Numbered from the stretch's first letter, positions 19,437-29,090 are shown. The stretch: 33,876 nt of DNA from Bacillota bacterium (GCA_017889635.1 JAGGAC010000037.1:1-33876); one strand, 5' to 3'. Made by a program: numbers and translations. The notes: a model not told the origin generated them from the sequence alone.

Positions 19437-20315
19437 CTACACCTCAACAAGATTGTGTTTAATATCCCGATGCTCTACATCAGCCTTGAACCCTTTACTG
19501 CCTAATCCTTCAGCTATCCTTTCAGCCACAAAAACTGAGCGGTGGAGTCCTCCAGTGCAACCAATGGCAATAATAAGTTGGCTTTTACCTTCTTTAACAT
19601 AGTTCGGCACCAAAAAATCAATTAAACCGCCTAACTTTTCCAGAAACTGCTTAGTAATTGGCCATTTGACAATATAATCCCCAACTTCCGCAGTTCGTCC
19701 GCTTTTGTGTCTGAGCGATTCCACATAAAAGGGATTTGGCAGAAATCGGACATCAAACACCATATCGGCGTCTAGCGGAATACCATATTTAAACCCAAAC
19801 GAAACCACAGTAATAGTCATGCGGTCACGATCACGGTCACCAGCAAATAACGTGACAATCTTATCCTTAAGCTGCGCGGCAGCCAAATCAGAAGTATCAA
19901 TGATATGCGTTGATCGCCCTCTAATATGTTCCAAACGCTCACGTTCCCGACTAATGCCTTCACTGACTCGGCCTGTAGGCGCCATAGGATGACGGCGGCG
20001 TGTTTCCTTGTAACGTCTTATAAGAGTTTCATCTGAAGCTTCCAAGAATAGCACCTCATACATAATTCCTTGACATTCCAGATCCTCCAGAACACTTGCT
20101 AAAGTATCAAAAAACTCGCCACCGCGGATATCTACCACTAACGCAATTTTATTGACCCCGCCGACTGATTGAGCGCAAAGCTCAGCAAACTTTGGTATAA
20201 GCGTCGGCGGCAAATTATCAACGCAAAAGTACCCCAAATCTTCCATTACACGAACAACCTGGGTCTTACCAGCGCCTGACATGCCGGTGATAACTACCAA
20301 ATGAAAACTTTCCAC
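19437..20315 (-). CDS. rapZ: RapZ (YvcJ) nucleotide-binding adaptor protein
   Basis: P-loop protein that in E. coli guides RNase E to the small RNA GlmZ and so controls glucosamine-6-phosphate synthase. In Firmicutes YvcJ hydrolyses ATP/GTP and affects competence and late-growth functions. The 292 aa have Walker A GMSGAGKT at 11-18, a Walker-B-like ALVVDIRGG, SFGFKYGIP, and the C-terminal CTGGLHRSVFVAERIAE. Translation starts at GTG behind GGAGGTGAT. Its Shine-Dalgarno overlaps the stop of the PHP gene, so the two are coupled. Confidence 0.95.
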   Translation of the reverse strand: MESFHLVVITGMSGAGKTQVVRVMEDLGYFCVDNLPPTLIPKFAELCAQSVGGVNKIALVVDIRGGEFFDTLASVLEDLECQGIMYEVLFLEASDETLIRRYKETRRRHPMAPTGRVSEGISRERERLEHIRGRSTHIIDTSDLAAAQLKDKIVTLFAGDRDRDRMTITVVSFGFKYGIPLDADMVFDVRFLPNPFYVESLRHKSGRTAEVGDYIVKWPITKQFLEKLGGLIDFLVPNYVKEGKSQLIIAIGCTGGLHRSVFVAERIAEGLGSKGFKADVEHRDIKHNLVEV

Positions 20316-20319
20316 CCCA

Positions 20320-21039
20320 TCACCTCCTATTGTTGCGTCTACCGAGATGCGCTTTAATCCGCTCTACCGATGTATTAAGCAATTGTTCTGGTAAAATTCC
20401 ATTTCGACTTATAAGTTCGGTAGCTGCACCAAAGTCCCCTACCGAAAAAGCAAAATGACTGTCCGACCCTAAAACCATCTTACAGCCATACTCCTTTGCC
20501 AATTTCGCAATATGCTCACAATGTGGCAGACTACCTCTACGGGAAACTGTCAATGAACTATTGTTAATCTCAAGCGCTACTCCATATTTAACTGCAGCCA
20601 GAACCACCTTTTCGTTGTCTATTATAAATTCCGGATTTCCTGGATGAACAACGATATCCACCCAGGGATTCTTTATAGTATTAATCATCATTTCAGTATT
20701 TTCAGCAACCGTACCGTTAGGAGCGCATAGCGAGTGAAGACCAGCCAACACAATATCCATAGTCGCTAACCGCGACTCATCCAAATCCAAGTTGCCTTGC
20801 CTGTCGATAACATTCGCCTCAACCCCTTTTAGCACCCTAGTACCGAATAAGCAATCAGGTATTGCCTTTAGGTTAGCAAAGTGATACGGATGTGGCGCTC
20901 CAGGCATTCGGGGCCCATGATCAGTTAGCGCAATCATCGACAAACCTTTGTCAGCCGCCGCCCGGACAATCTCCAAAACGGTACTATAGGCGTGTCCACT
21001 AGCAATGGTGTGGATATGTAAATCAGCGATAAACTGCAC
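20320..21039 (-). CDS. PHP-domain phosphoesterase (YcdX-like)
   Basis: Metal-dependent phosphatase/esterase of the polymerase-and-histidinol-phosphatase superfamily. The 239 aa show the metal-binding DLHIHT (H8, H10), the ALTDHGP motif, LAGLHS, VVHPGNP and a late GSDSHF, which together give a trinuclear site. The layout is closest to the YcdX group; the substrate is unknown. Translation starts at GTG behind GGGGGGAG. It is first in the operon with rapZ, yvcK and whiA and has a good promoter just upstream. Confidence 0.9.
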   Translation of the reverse strand: MQFIADLHIHTIASGHAYSTVLEIVRAAADKGLSMIALTDHGPRMPGAPHPYHFANLKAIPDCLFGTRVLKGVEANVIDRQGNLDLDESRLATMDIVLAGLHSLCAPNGTVAENTEMMINTIKNPWVDIVVHPGNPEFIIDNEKVVLAAVKYGVALEINNSSLTVSRRGSLPHCEHIAKLAKEYGCKMVLGSDSHFAFSVGDFGAATELISRNGILPEQLLNTSVERIKAHLGRRNNRR

Positions 21040-21065
21040 AAATGCTCCCCCCTATTTCTATTCCA

Positions 21066-21094
21066 ATTATAGGATAGTTTAGTCAAAAAATCAA
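21066..21094 (-). promoter_or_regulatory. Promoter of the PHP-rapZ-yvcK-whiA operon
   Basis: On minus, TTGATT (21089-21094), 17 bp, TATAAT (21066-21071). The transcript would start near 21059, about 20 nt before the GTG at 21039. A shorter TTGACT lies inside the spacer at an unusable distance. Confidence 0.7.
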
Positions 21095-21119
21095 AACATC
21101 GAAAATTGCGCTAATTTAT

Positions 21120-21926
21120 TCAGGTAATGTTTTCCAATACGTATTTTTCAATTGCTTCAGCTACGCCATCGGCGTCATTTGCCGCTGTAACCGCATCAGC
21201 TGCCGCAATTACCTCCGGCATAGCATTGCCCATAGCAACTCCAAATCCGGCATAGCTAATCATATCCAGGTCATTTTGTGAATCACCCACTGCCATAACT
21301 TCTTCCCGGATAATCCCTCGACTTTCCGCCAAAAATGCTAGAGCCCGGCCTTTACTGACCATTGGATTGACAATCTCAAGATACATGGGGCCAGACACAG
21401 CAAGATTTACTCTTTTCCCAAAAGCATCCGCCACTGCCTTTCGTATCATGGCCAACTGCCTTGGCTCAGCAACCACCAATAGCTTAGATGGTTGACTACC
21501 CATAGTATAGAACTCCTGCCCCAAAGGTATCGCCGCGATTCCAGTCATACTTTCATAATAATCAGCATAATGGTTTTTTTCCGCCACATATAGCACATCA
21601 TTTATATAAGACTGAATATACCACCCCTGTTGTCTAAATAAGTTCAGTATTTCTTCAGCCAGAGAAACATCTATAGGTCGGTGAAGAAGTGTTTCACCAG
21701 ACCGACTCCATTTTATCAGTGCCCCGTTATAGGTAACCAGTGGCACATCCAGACCTAGTTCAAGAGCATACGGTAAAGCCGAACGATACATTCTGCCGGT
21801 AGCCATAGTAACCATAACTCCCGCTTCCACAGCTAGTTGGATAGCCCGGTGGGCCCGCAGCGAAACAGCGTGAGTACTATTCAACAAAGTATCATCAAGA
21901 TCTAGCGCCACCATTTTTATTGTCAT
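21120..21926 (-). CDS. Cof-type HAD-IIB phosphatase
   Basis: Sugar-phosphate or nucleotide-cofactor phosphatase of the haloacid dehalogenase superfamily with a C2B cap. The 268 aa show motif I DLDDTLLNS at about 8-16, motif II MATGR, the Lys of motif III in VSKGRALAFL, and motif IV GDSQNDLDMI. The start is the ATG at 21926 (MTIKMVALDL), 6 nt from GGAGG; the longer open frame upstream would translate through a terminator hairpin at 21956-21981 and is rejected. The gap to the holin-like gene is only 68 nt, so expression may depend on readthrough. The substrate is not predictable. Confidence 0.92.
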   Translation of the reverse strand: MTIKMVALDLDDTLLNSTHAVSLRAHRAIQLAVEAGVMVTMATGRMYRSALPYALELGLDVPLVTYNGALIKWSRSGETLLHRPIDVSLAEEILNLFRQQGWYIQSYINDVLYVAEKNHYADYYESMTGIAAIPLGQEFYTMGSQPSKLLVVAEPRQLAMIRKAVADAFGKRVNLAVSGPMYLEIVNPMVSKGRALAFLAESRGIIREEVMAVGDSQNDLDMISYAGFGVAMGNAMPEVIAAADAVTAANDADGVAEAIEKYVLENIT

Positions 21927-21955
21927 TAATAAGCCTCCATTTGTCACATTAACAG

Positions 21956-21981
21956 AAAAGCACCTCCGGCGAGGTGCTTTT
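21956..21981 (-). terminator. Terminator after the holin-like gene
   Basis: AAAAGCACCTC at 21956-21966 and GAGGTGCTTTT at 21971-21981 form a perfect 11 bp stem with a CGGC loop, with A/T runs at its base on both sides. On minus it follows the stop at 21995 and precedes the HAD gene start at 21926. Confidence 0.88.
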
Positions 21982-21994
21982 AGTACCATTTATC

Positions 21995-22339
21995 TCATCG
22001 GTCATGAATAAACTTGGATAAAGTATAGCTGCAAACCGTCATTAATAATACACCAAAAACAGGCGCAAAAAAACTTGAAATCTGACAACCGGGGAGTGTT
22101 TTTATTACCATCAGCGGCGCTAAAAGGTTGGTTATAAATGTCCAGCCGCCAAGAGTAACTGTATCAAAAGGAGCGGATACCATTGAAAACACTGTTCTTA
22201 TTGCAGCGTTAGCCAAACCAATAATTGCGGCACCTAATAGAGTACTGCCCAAAGTATCCACGAAAATTCCCGGCAACTCCACTACCAGAAGAAACAACAC
22301 CACGGCATTAATAATGATCCGCAAAAGGAATCCCGCCAT
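21995..22339 (-). CDS. Phage-holin-4 family (YvlD-like) integral membrane protein
   Basis: A 114-residue hydrophobic protein with about four predicted membrane helices (roughly 4-22, 28-45, 65-85, 88-108) and the pattern NAVVLFLLVVELPGI and LGGWTFITN typical of the holin-4/YvlD group. Despite the name these are chromosomal envelope proteins, and no phage gene is nearby. YvlD-type proteins of Bacillus belong to envelope-stress regulons, but function here is open. The ATG at 22339 follows GGGAGGATCTCTAC. A TATAAT 28-50 bp upstream with a poor TTGCGT at 18 bp is a weak promoter candidate. Confidence 0.82.
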   Translation of the reverse strand: MAGFLLRIIINAVVLFLLVVELPGIFVDTLGSTLLGAAIIGLANAAIRTVFSMVSAPFDTVTLGGWTFITNLLAPLMVIKTLPGCQISSFFAPVFGVLLMTVCSYTLSKFIHDR

Positions 22340-22562
22340 GTAGAGATCCTCCCTATAATATATTGCAATATGGCTATTATAACCTTTTTAACAAGTTCAA
22401 CGCAATTGTTTTTCAGTAAAACTGCTTAGCAGCTGCTTAATATATTAGCCATCATACCAGAAAGTATGTCAACAATTCTCCTTAGTTCTGGTGAATGAAA
22501 GTTTATACTATAGATCATTCTATAAAAAGCAATCAAAAGTCTTAATCTGAGGAGGAGTGCCC

Positions 22563-23102
22563 ATGACAACTATGGATAAAGTCAACGCAGGTGTGAACAA
22601 AGTATACAATGCACTTTTCGACAAGGAACCACTCAATAACCTGGAAACAACCACCCTGTTCACCCTAATTTTTGCCGGGCGGCAAAATATCGCGGCACTG
22701 CAGGTTCTCTACAACCACGCCTATGATAATGATCTCAAAGCAATTATTAAAGAGGCCCACGATAACCAAACCACCTGGCTAGTCGATCACGCTGAAAAAC
22801 TCCTTGAGAAAAACAAAACCTCTTCTCCGTCACTAAGTTTGCCCTGCCACAACCTGCACCAGTCAAATCTGGATATTCCCCAGGACGCTAGGTTTAGCGA
22901 CCATGAGATAGTCCTAGTCCTTAGCAATATGGCCAAGGCGTCTCAAATGGCTATACTAGCAGCCATGCACCAGACCTATCAGGTGGATGTCGCCACTATG
23001 TATCGCAACGTCTTAGAGTCGGCCTTCGACTTTAATTACCGACTGTTGCAACTGGCGCTAAAAAAAGGCTGGTTGCCCACCTTCCCCAAAATCGAACATT
23101 AA
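22563..23102 (+). CDS. DUF3231-like helical protein, possible spore-associated
   Basis: A lone plus-strand gene encoding 179 aa, mostly predicted alpha helix. The segments NLETTTLFTLIFAGRQN, NHAYDNDLKAIIKEAHDN and the C-terminal SDHEIVLVLSNMAKASQMA, YRNVLESAFDFNYRLLQLA look like the long helices of the DUF3231 ferritin-like fold found in spore-formers, without a full set of metal ligands that I can assign. The start is the ATG at 22563, 6 nt from GGAGGA; a GTG at 22557 overlaps the Shine-Dalgarno. There is no signal peptide or membrane helix. It ends at a terminator shared with radA. The family call is tentative. Confidence 0.6.
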   Translation: MTTMDKVNAGVNKVYNALFDKEPLNNLETTTLFTLIFAGRQNIAALQVLYNHAYDNDLKAIIKEAHDNQTTWLVDHAEKLLEKNKTSSPSLSLPCHNLHQSNLDIPQDARFSDHEIVLVLSNMAKASQMAILAAMHQTYQVDVATMYRNVLESAFDFNYRLLQLALKKGWLPTFPKIEH

Positions 23103-23110
23103 CTACCACA

Positions 23111-23132
23111 ACCCCGGCCATGCTACCGGGGT
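23111..23132 (+). terminator. Terminator between the DUF3231-like gene and radA
   Basis: ACCCCGG (23111-23117) pairs with CCGGGGT (23126-23132) around an 8 nt loop, followed on plus by CTTATTGTT. The two genes converge here with 37 nt between stops, so it may stop both, although the T-run is modest and on minus weak. Confidence 0.65.
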
Positions 23133-23139
23133 CTTATTG

Positions 23140-24513
23140 TTAGCCCAGCGCGGCCGCCAGAGCGTCGCTCACCGTCTCCACACCAACTACAGTTAAATTG
23201 GTTTTTACCTCTAATCCCCGCATATTCCCCCGTGGAAGAATAATCCTTTTGAAACCCATCCGTTCAGCCTCGCGAATCCGCATCTCAGCCTGCGATACTG
23301 CACGCACTTCCCCAGCTAGCCCAACTTCGCCAAATACAACGGCGGTTGATAAAGCATTAACATTACGATAACTGGATGCCAATGCAATGATTAATGCTAG
23401 GTCGGCAGCAGGTTCATCCACTTTGATCCCCCCAGCTACTTTTACATACACATCTGAAGTCCCCAGCATCAAGCCGACTCTTTTTTCTAGAACTGCCAGT
23501 AAAAGTTGAATCCTCTTTATATCCACACAATCCGAGGTCCGCCTAGGCGGCACAAACGGCGATGCACTTACCAGAGCCTGAATTTCAACCAAGAGCGGCC
23601 TAGTCCCCTCCAGTGTTGGACTAACAACACTGCCAGGCACATTCTCTGGCCGTTCCGCCAAAAAAATCCGCGAAGCATCAGGAATATCAATCAAACCTGC
23701 GCTGCGCATCTCGAATAGTCCGATCTCGTTAGTACTTCCAAACCGATTCTTCACCGCTCTAAGTACCCGAAACTGAGCGCTTGAATCCCCTTCAAAATAA
23801 AGTACAGTATCAACGATATGTTCCAGAGCCCGGGGACCGGCAAGGGTTCCGTCTTTAAGAACATGCCCCACCAAAATAGTTGTTATTGAGTGGTTTTTCG
23901 CCAACCTTAATAATTGAACCGCACACTCTCTCACCTGGCTAATGCTCCCAGGGGCACTTTGAATGTCGGGCCGAAAAATTGTCTGAATAGAATCAATAAC
24001 TACTAGAGTTGGTTTTAGCTTAAGTACATGCTGCTCAATAACCTCGAGATTTGTCTCACTTAACACCAGGAGTTTATCCGATATAGCCCCCAGGCGGTCT
24101 GCCCGCATTTTAATCTGCTTAACGCTTTCTTCCCCGGTTACATACAATACTGTTCCGGCTATCCTAGCTACATTAGCACACACCTTGATAGTCAGACTGG
24201 ATTTACCGATACCAGGGTCACCAACAATAAGCGTAAGCGAACCAGGCAATAGCCCCTGTCCCAACACACGGTCAAGTTCGCTAGACCCAGTACTGAATCG
24301 TGGTACTTCAGCAATATCAACTTCAGCAATTGGTAGCGGTTCTTCCCCACTCGAAAGTCCCAAATCAAGCCCAGACCGCATTGTTGCAGACTTTGCAACC
24401 GGTTCCTCCACCATTGTATTCCAACTTCCGCAACCGCCGCACCGGCCAACCCATTTCGGCGTTTCGAAACCACATTCCTGGCAAAAAAAAGCTGTCGTTT
24501 TTCGTTTAGCCAT
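23140..24513 (-). CDS. radA: DNA repair protein RadA (Sms)
   Basis: RecA-like branch-migration helicase that acts with RecA in recombination and transformation. The 457 aa have the N-terminal C4 zinc finger (C11, C14, C25, C28), Walker A GDPGIGKSS, the RadA-specific KNRFG motif, and a C-terminal Lon-protease-like domain with GGIKVDEPAADLA and FGEVGLAGEVR that lacks protease activity in the family. The ATG at 24513 follows GGGAGGCAGCGC. It is 63 nt after clpC, the common Firmicute order, but a strong hairpin lies between. Confidence 0.97.
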   Translation of the reverse strand: MAKRKTTAFFCQECGFETPKWVGRCGGCGSWNTMVEEPVAKSATMRSGLDLGLSSGEEPLPIAEVDIAEVPRFSTGSSELDRVLGQGLLPGSLTLIVGDPGIGKSSLTIKVCANVARIAGTVLYVTGEESVKQIKMRADRLGAISDKLLVLSETNLEVIEQHVLKLKPTLVVIDSIQTIFRPDIQSAPGSISQVRECAVQLLRLAKNHSITTILVGHVLKDGTLAGPRALEHIVDTVLYFEGDSSAQFRVLRAVKNRFGSTNEIGLFEMRSAGLIDIPDASRIFLAERPENVPGSVVSPTLEGTRPLLVEIQALVSASPFVPPRRTSDCVDIKRIQLLLAVLEKRVGLMLGTSDVYVKVAGGIKVDEPAADLALIIALASSYRNVNALSTAVVFGEVGLAGEVRAVSQAEMRIREAERMGFKRIILPRGNMRGLEVKTNLTVVGVETVSDALAAALG

Positions 24514-24529
24514 GCGCTGCCTCCCAATA

Positions 24530-24561
24530 AAAAGGTACGAAGATTAATCTTCGTACCTTTT
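24530..24561. terminator. Perfect palindromic terminator between clpC and radA
   Basis: Bases 24530-24561 are a perfect 32 bp palindrome (AAAAGGTACGAAGATT and its complement) with no unpaired loop in DNA. In RNA it gives a stem of about 14 bp closing on ATTAAT, with T4 at the end on both strands. It follows the clpC stop by 15 nt and leaves 16 nt before radA, so radA depends on readthrough or a promoter within clpC. Confidence 0.78.
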
Positions 24562-24576
24562 CGTGTATCCCTGTCC

Positions 24577-27042
24577 CTATTCCTGCTTAGTTGTCTTTTT
24601 TGCAAAGGTCAGCTTCCCGTCAGCATCGGTATCAACAACAATGGTATCTCCAACCGCTACCTCTCGACGAAGCAGCATTTCGGCAATGGAATCCTCAACC
24701 ATCTTCTGGATAGCACGTCTGAGCGGCCTGGCCCCATATTCAAAGTCACTACCCTCTTTCAATAGACTTGACTTTGCTGTTTCTGAGACTTCTAATCCAA
24801 GATCATTTTCTGCTAACCGCTCGGTCACCGAGCTCAGCATAATGTCAACCACCTGTTTAAGTTCATCGTCATTTAAACTACTAAAAACAATAATCTCATC
24901 CACCCGGTTTAAAAACTCCGGTCGAAAGGTCCGACGCACCTCTTCCATTACCCGAGTCTTACCAGCAGCAGCATCTGATGCTTGTGATCCAGCCAAAAAG
25001 CCAAGAGCCGCTGAATCCTTTTTCAGATGTTTAGCCCCTGCATTAGAAGTCATAATAATAACAGTATTTTTGAAGTCTACCGTACGTCCCTGGCTGTCAG
25101 TAAGGCGACCATCTTCAAGTATCTGTAATAACATATTAAACACATCATAATGCGCCTTTTCAATCTCATCAAACAATACTACCGAAAACGGTTTACGCCG
25201 GACAGCGTCAGTCAGTTGGCCGCCTTCCTCATAACCGACATAGCCGGGAGGCGCTCCGACTAGACGAGATACTGTATGCTTTTCCATATACTCTGACATA
25301 TCCAGCCTAATCATCGCGCTCTCATCCCCGAACAAGGCCTCAGCAAGCGCCCGTGCTAATTCGGTTTTACCAACCCCTGTTGGACCAAGAAAAATGAACG
25401 ATCCTATCGGTCGCTTGGGATCTTTAAGGCCAGACCGGGCACGACGTACAGCACGGGCGACAGCCTCTACCGCCTCCTGCTGACCAACAACACGTTGATG
25501 GAGTACCTGTTCCAATTTAAGTAACCTTTCCGTTTCTTCTTCAGCCAATTTTTTCACTGGAATACCAGTCCAACTTGCCACTACCTGGGCAATATCCTCC
25601 TCAGTTACCGTAATGCTGTCGTTGCTAATCTGCTTCCATTCTTTCTGCCTGGTTTCCAGTTTCTCACGAACCTTCAGTTCCTCATCACGAAGGCTGGCCG
25701 CACGTTCGTATTCCTGAGCCGATATCGCCCCCTCTTTCTCGGTGCGAATTTTCGTCAATGTTCCTTCAATTTCTTTTAAATCCGGCGGAGCTACAAAAGC
25801 CTGAAGACGTACCCGCGATGAGGCCTCATCCATTAAGTCAATGGCCTTGTCAGGCAAGAACCGGTCGGTAATATACCGTTGAGACAACTTAACTGCGGCT
25901 TCAATAGCCTCATCCGTAATCTTTGCCCGATGAAATGCCTCATATTTGTCACGAAGCCCTTTTAGAATATTTATGGCGTCATCAGCATTAGGCTCACCCA
26001 CTTGAATTGGTTGAAACCGCCGTTCCAACGCGGCATCTTTCTCGATGTGCTTCTTATACTCATCCAGAGTTGTAGCACCAATTGCCTGCAACTCACCACG
26101 TGCCAGAGCCGGCTTAAGAATATTAGCGGCGTCGATAGCCCCCTCAGCAGCGCCTGCGCCAATTAGAGTATGCAATTCATCGATAAATAGAATCACATTG
26201 CCGACTTGACGAATCTCATCCATCACCTTTTTTAAACGTTCCTCGAACTCACCCCGGTACTTAGATCCAGCCACCATTGAAGCCATATTCAAAGATACAA
26301 CCCGCTTATCCCTCAGCATTTCCGGAACACCACCGGAAATAATTCGCTGTGCCAATCCTTCGGCAATCGCAGTTTTCCCAACGCCCGGCTCGCCAATAAG
26401 TACTGGATTATTTTTTGTCCGCCTACTTAAAATCTGTATTACTCTCTCAATCTCATTATCCCGCCCAATAACAGGATCAATCTTACCTTCTTGAGCCAGT
26501 TTGTTAATATCCCGGCCAAATTCATCAAGCGCTGGCGTAGATGTATCTCTTCTGCTGCCAGCCCCTACACTAGCTCCCGGCTTAGGCTGTGGTGCGTAAC
26601 CAGACATAGCAAATCCACCCAGCAGTTCGGCAACTCGTTGCCGAACCATATTAATATCGGCCCCCATAACTGCCAACACTTGAGCCGCTACTCCTTCACC
26701 CTCGCGAATGAGGCCAAGTAACAAATGTTCAGTGCCAATATAATTATGACCTAACCGCGAGGCTTCCTCTACTGAAAGCTCAATAACCTTTTTGGCCCGT
26801 GGTGTATAGGCAGGCTCTCCCCCTTGCCCTTCGCCCCGTCCAATTGCCTTCTCCACCTGGGCACGTACGGACTCTATATTTATTCCGAGCGTTGCCAACG
26901 CCTTGGCCGCAACACCTTCTCCTTCATGTACCAACCCTAATAAGAGATGCTCAGTACCAATATAGCCATGGCCTAATCGCCCAGCCTCTTGCTTAGCCAA
27001 GGCCAGAACTTTTCTGGCCCGCTCCGTAAATCTATTAAGCAT
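24577..27042 (-). CDS. clpC: ATP-dependent Clp protease ATPase subunit ClpC
   Basis: Hsp100 unfoldase that feeds ClpP and works with McsA/McsB and MecA-type adaptors. The 821 aa have two N-terminal Clp repeats (each with [14 protein letters not shown], about 22-35 and 97-110), AAA-1 with [10 protein letters not shown] and [10 protein letters not shown], the middle coiled-coil/UVR region near 420-470 ([15 protein letters not shown]), AAA-2 with [10 protein letters not shown] and [11 protein letters not shown], and a C-terminal D2-small domain. The start is the ATG at 27042 ([11 protein letters not shown]) behind GAGGGG, overlapping the mcsB stop by 8 nt. A longer upstream frame runs inside mcsB and is rejected. 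Confidence 0.97.
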   Translation of the reverse strand: MLNRFTERARKVLALAKQEAGRLGHGYIGTEHLLLGLVHEGEGVAAKALATLGINIESVRAQVEKAIGRGEGQGGEPAYTPRAKKVIELSVEEASRLGHNYIGTEHLLLGLIREGEGVAAQVLAVMGADINMVRQRVAELLGGFAMSGYAPQPKPGASVGAGSRRDTSTPALDEFGRDINKLAQEGKIDPVIGRDNEIERVIQILSRRTKNNPVLIGEPGVGKTAIAEGLAQRIISGGVPEMLRDKRVVSLNMASMVAGSKYRGEFEERLKKVMDEIRQVGNVILFIDELHTLIGAGAAEGAIDAANILKPALARGELQAIGATTLDEYKKHIEKDAALERRFQPIQVGEPNADDAINILKGLRDKYEAFHRAKITDEAIEAAVKLSQRYITDRFLPDKAIDLMDEASSRVRLQAFVAPPDLKEIEGTLTKIRTEKEGAISAQEYERAASLRDEELKVREKLETRQKEWKQISNDSITVTEEDIAQVVASWTGIPVKKLAEEETERLLKLEQVLHQRVVGQQEAVEAVARAVRRARSGLKDPKRPIGSFIFLGPTGVGKTELARALAEALFGDESAMIRLDMSEYMEKHTVSRLVGAPPGYVGYEEGGQLTDAVRRKPFSVVLFDEIEKAHYDVFNMLLQILEDGRLTDSQGRTVDFKNTVIIMTSNAGAKHLKKDSAALGFLAGSQASDAAAGKTRVMEEVRRTFRPEFLNRVDEIIVFSSLNDDELKQVVDIMLSSVTERLAENDLGLEVSETAKSSLLKEGSDFEYGARPLRRAIQKMVEDSIAEMLLRREVAVGDTIVVDTDADGKLTFAKKTTKQE

Positions 27043-28111
27043 TGTTGTTCCCCTCCTTAATTTTTTCACGAATAAGTTGAGCTCGCAGTCTATCACGCTC
27101 ATTAGGTTGTATGTCACCATTGCCCGCAATCTTTTGTAAAAAATTAGGCCTAGTGGTTACTAATAGCTCATTAAAAATTGCAGCCGAAACACCGTCTATA
27201 ATCCCCATATCAATGCCAAGTCGCACTTCGCTTAGCATTGTCATTGCCTCCTTGCCAGTCATACTGCGAGCATAGCGGAGAATGCCATACGCACGCCATA
27301 CCCTGTCAGCCAAAGCGTCCTCCGAACTTCGCGCTAATATTTCACGCGCTGACCGCTCCTGTTCTACTACCTGTTTAGCAATATTTTGTAAATTGTCGAT
27401 AATCTCTTGTTCACTATGACCTAAAGTCAACTGGTTGGATATTTGAAATATATTTCCAATAGCCTCACTACCTTCTCCATATAGTCCTCGGACAGCCAAC
27501 CCGAGCTGAGTAGCAGCGGCAATAATCCGATTTATTTGACGTGTCAGAACCAGCGCTGGCAGATGCACCATAACCGAAGCTCGAAGACCGGTACCAACGT
27601 TAGTTGGACAAGCCGTTAAGTATCCACATTGTTCACTAAAAGAAAAGCTTTGCCTTGCTTCTAAAATATCGTCAACACGATTGGCCATATTAATGGCTGC
27701 TTGTAAATTCAAACCAGGCTCCAAACACTGGATTCTTAAGTGGTCCTCCTCATTAATCATAATACTAACTGCAGCATCATCCCGTATAATAAGACCACGG
27801 TTAGATAGTTCTTCAGCAAAATTCGGACTAACAATATGCTTCTCTACTAGAATATAACGTTCTAGCGGCGATAACTTATCCATCTCCACTAACATATATT
27901 CATGCTGATCATCACCACCTAAATCACTAACCGACCTCCTAGCTTCCTCCACAACCTTATTCATTTGTTCTTGAGACGCACGACTCGGAAAAGGTACTCC
28001 CTCCATATTACGAGCCAAACGAACCCTACTGGACAAAACAATATCGCCGTCAGTTCCACCTTCAACCATCCACGGTGTAACAGATTGATCCAATAATGTA
28101 TCTAACAACAT
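27035..28111 (-). CDS. mcsB: Protein arginine kinase McsB
   Basis: Phosphorylates arginine residues on misfolded proteins and on CtsR, marking them for ClpC-ClpP. The 358-residue protein has the phosphagen-kinase fold with SSRVRLARN, the reactive Cys loop [14 protein letters not shown] and [10 protein letters not shown], and a NQLTLGHSE segment. The start is the ATG at 28111, 5-6 nt from AGGAGG, giving MLLDTLLDQ; an upstream frame of 12 more codons overlaps mcsA. It lies between mcsA (13 nt gap) and clpC (8 nt overlap). Confidence 0.96.
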   Translation of the reverse strand: MLLDTLLDQSVTPWMVEGGTDGDIVLSSRVRLARNMEGVPFPSRASQEQMNKVVEEARRSVSDLGGDDQHEYMLVEMDKLSPLERYILVEKHIVSPNFAEELSNRGLIIRDDAAVSIMINEEDHLRIQCLEPGLNLQAAINMANRVDDILEARQSFSFSEQCGYLTACPTNVGTGLRASVMVHLPALVLTRQINRIIAAATQLGLAVRGLYGEGSEAIGNIFQISNQLTLGHSEQEIIDNLQNIAKQVVEQERSAREILARSSEDALADRVWRAYGILRYARSMTGKEAMTMLSEVRLGIDMGIIDGVSAAIFNELLVTTRPNFLQKIAGNGDIQPNERDRLRAQLIREKIKEGNNNA

Positions 28112-28124
28112 ATTATCCCTCCTT

Positions 28125-28631
28125 TCAATCCTGCAACTTTTTATCAATTGCTTTTATTTCATCCCGAACCTTTGCAGCTTGCTCATATTCTTCACGGCCT
28201 ACGCACTGCTCCAGTTCCTGTTTAAGCTGTTTTAATCTTTGCTTCAACGCTAACTTTCCGCCCGAACGTTTTGGTATTTTTCCGGTATGAGTACTTGTTC
28301 CATGAATACGGCGAAGTAACGGCTCAAGCCTCTCACCATAGGCGGCATAACATTCCCCGCAACCGATTTTACCATTCCGGCTAAAATCACTGTAAGTCAT
28401 TCCACAATTTGGACAATGAGTTTCCTCTCTATACTGGGGCACATTAGTAAAGCTATGATTGAACATCCCTTTGAGAAAATCCTGAACCGAAAACTGGTTA
28501 TCGGTTGAAAACTGAATTTCTCCATATTTTTGAGCACATTGCTCACATAGATGTTTCTCTGTTTTTTGGTTGTTATTAATTTTTGTAATATGAACACTTA
28601 CCGGTCTTTCTTTACAGTCATCGCACAACAT
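28125..28631 (-). CDS. mcsA: McsA, zinc-finger activator of McsB
   Basis: Binds and activates McsB and modulates CtsR. The 168 aa have CXXC pairs at the N-terminus (CDDC, CEQC) and in the middle (CPNC, CGEC), which bind zinc, and a UVR-type coiled coil at the end (QCVGREEYEQAAKVRDEI). The ATG at 28631 is taken as start, 5-7 nt from GAGGAGGA; the TTG one codon earlier is less likely. It follows ctsR by 12 nt. Confidence 0.93.
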   Translation of the reverse strand: MLCDDCKERPVSVHITKINNNQKTEKHLCEQCAQKYGEIQFSTDNQFSVQDFLKGMFNHSFTNVPQYREETHCPNCGMTYSDFSRNGKIGCGECYAAYGERLEPLLRRIHGTSTHTGKIPKRSGGKLALKQRLKQLKQELEQCVGREEYEQAAKVRDEIKAIDKKLQD

Positions 28632-28643
28632 CAAAATTCCTCC

Positions 28644-29090
28644 TCAAGAAAAATCAGCCAGCCTTAAAATAAGCTTTCGCAAAATTCTAGCCCTGTCCTG
28701 AACCCCCCAATGGTCTTCGGTTAGGTAAAAAAATTGACGCATTAACTCCGCTTCACGACTACTTAATAATCCGTAAGCCTCGAGTTGAGCAACCACTGCT
28801 TCCACATTGTCCTGCCGCGGATCTGCCACTACATCCTTGGCAGCATTCTTATACACCATTTGCTGCCCTGAAATGCGGAAGATACGAACAAATCCGCCCG
28901 CCCCACGCCTAGACTCTACAATAAACCCACGGTTAGTAGTAAACCTAGTACTTAGAACATAACTAATCTGCGACGGAGCACAATTTAGTTCTTCCGCAAG
29001 TTCATTTCGTTTTAAAATCATGAACTCTCTCTGCTCACCCGTCAGCTTACCTAATATATATTTTTCTATAATATCAGCTAAATTCGACAT
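28644..29090 (-). CDS. ctsR: Class III stress gene repressor CtsR
   Basis: Dimeric repressor of clp genes, inactivated by heat and by the McsAB system. The 148 aa show the N-terminal HTH (LNCAPSQISYVLSTRFT, about 34-50), the wing with the conserved RRGAGGFVRI, and a C-terminal helical dimerisation domain. The ATG at 29090 follows AGGTGGTG. It heads ctsR-mcsA-mcsB-clpC and has heptad repeats of the CtsR type over its promoter, so it controls its own operon. Confidence 0.95.
   Translation of the reverse strand: MSNLADIIEKYILGKLTGEQREFMILKRNELAEELNCAPSQISYVLSTRFTTNRGFIVESRRGAGGFVRIFRISGQQMVYKNAAKDVVADPRQDNVEAVVAQLEAYGLLSSREAELMRQFFYLTEDHWGVQDRARILRKLILRLADFS

Noticed and set aside
21927-21989. 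N-terminal extension of the HAD phosphatase frame
   Set aside because: It runs through the hairpin terminator at 21956-21981 and lacks a Shine-Dalgarno, whereas GGAGG precedes the ATG at 21926 at proper distance.
21995-22339. Prophage signal from the holin-like gene
   Set aside because: The family is chromosomal in most bacteria and no other phage gene is near.
24563-25150. 195-codon open frame on plus, opposite clpC
   Set aside because: It lies wholly antisense to the conserved AAA-2 region of clpC, has no ribosome site and its composition follows the clpC codon pattern.
27043-27129. 29-codon upstream extension of clpC
   Set aside because: It overlaps mcsB and the ClpC family starts at MxxRFTERA; a good ribosome site precedes 27042.
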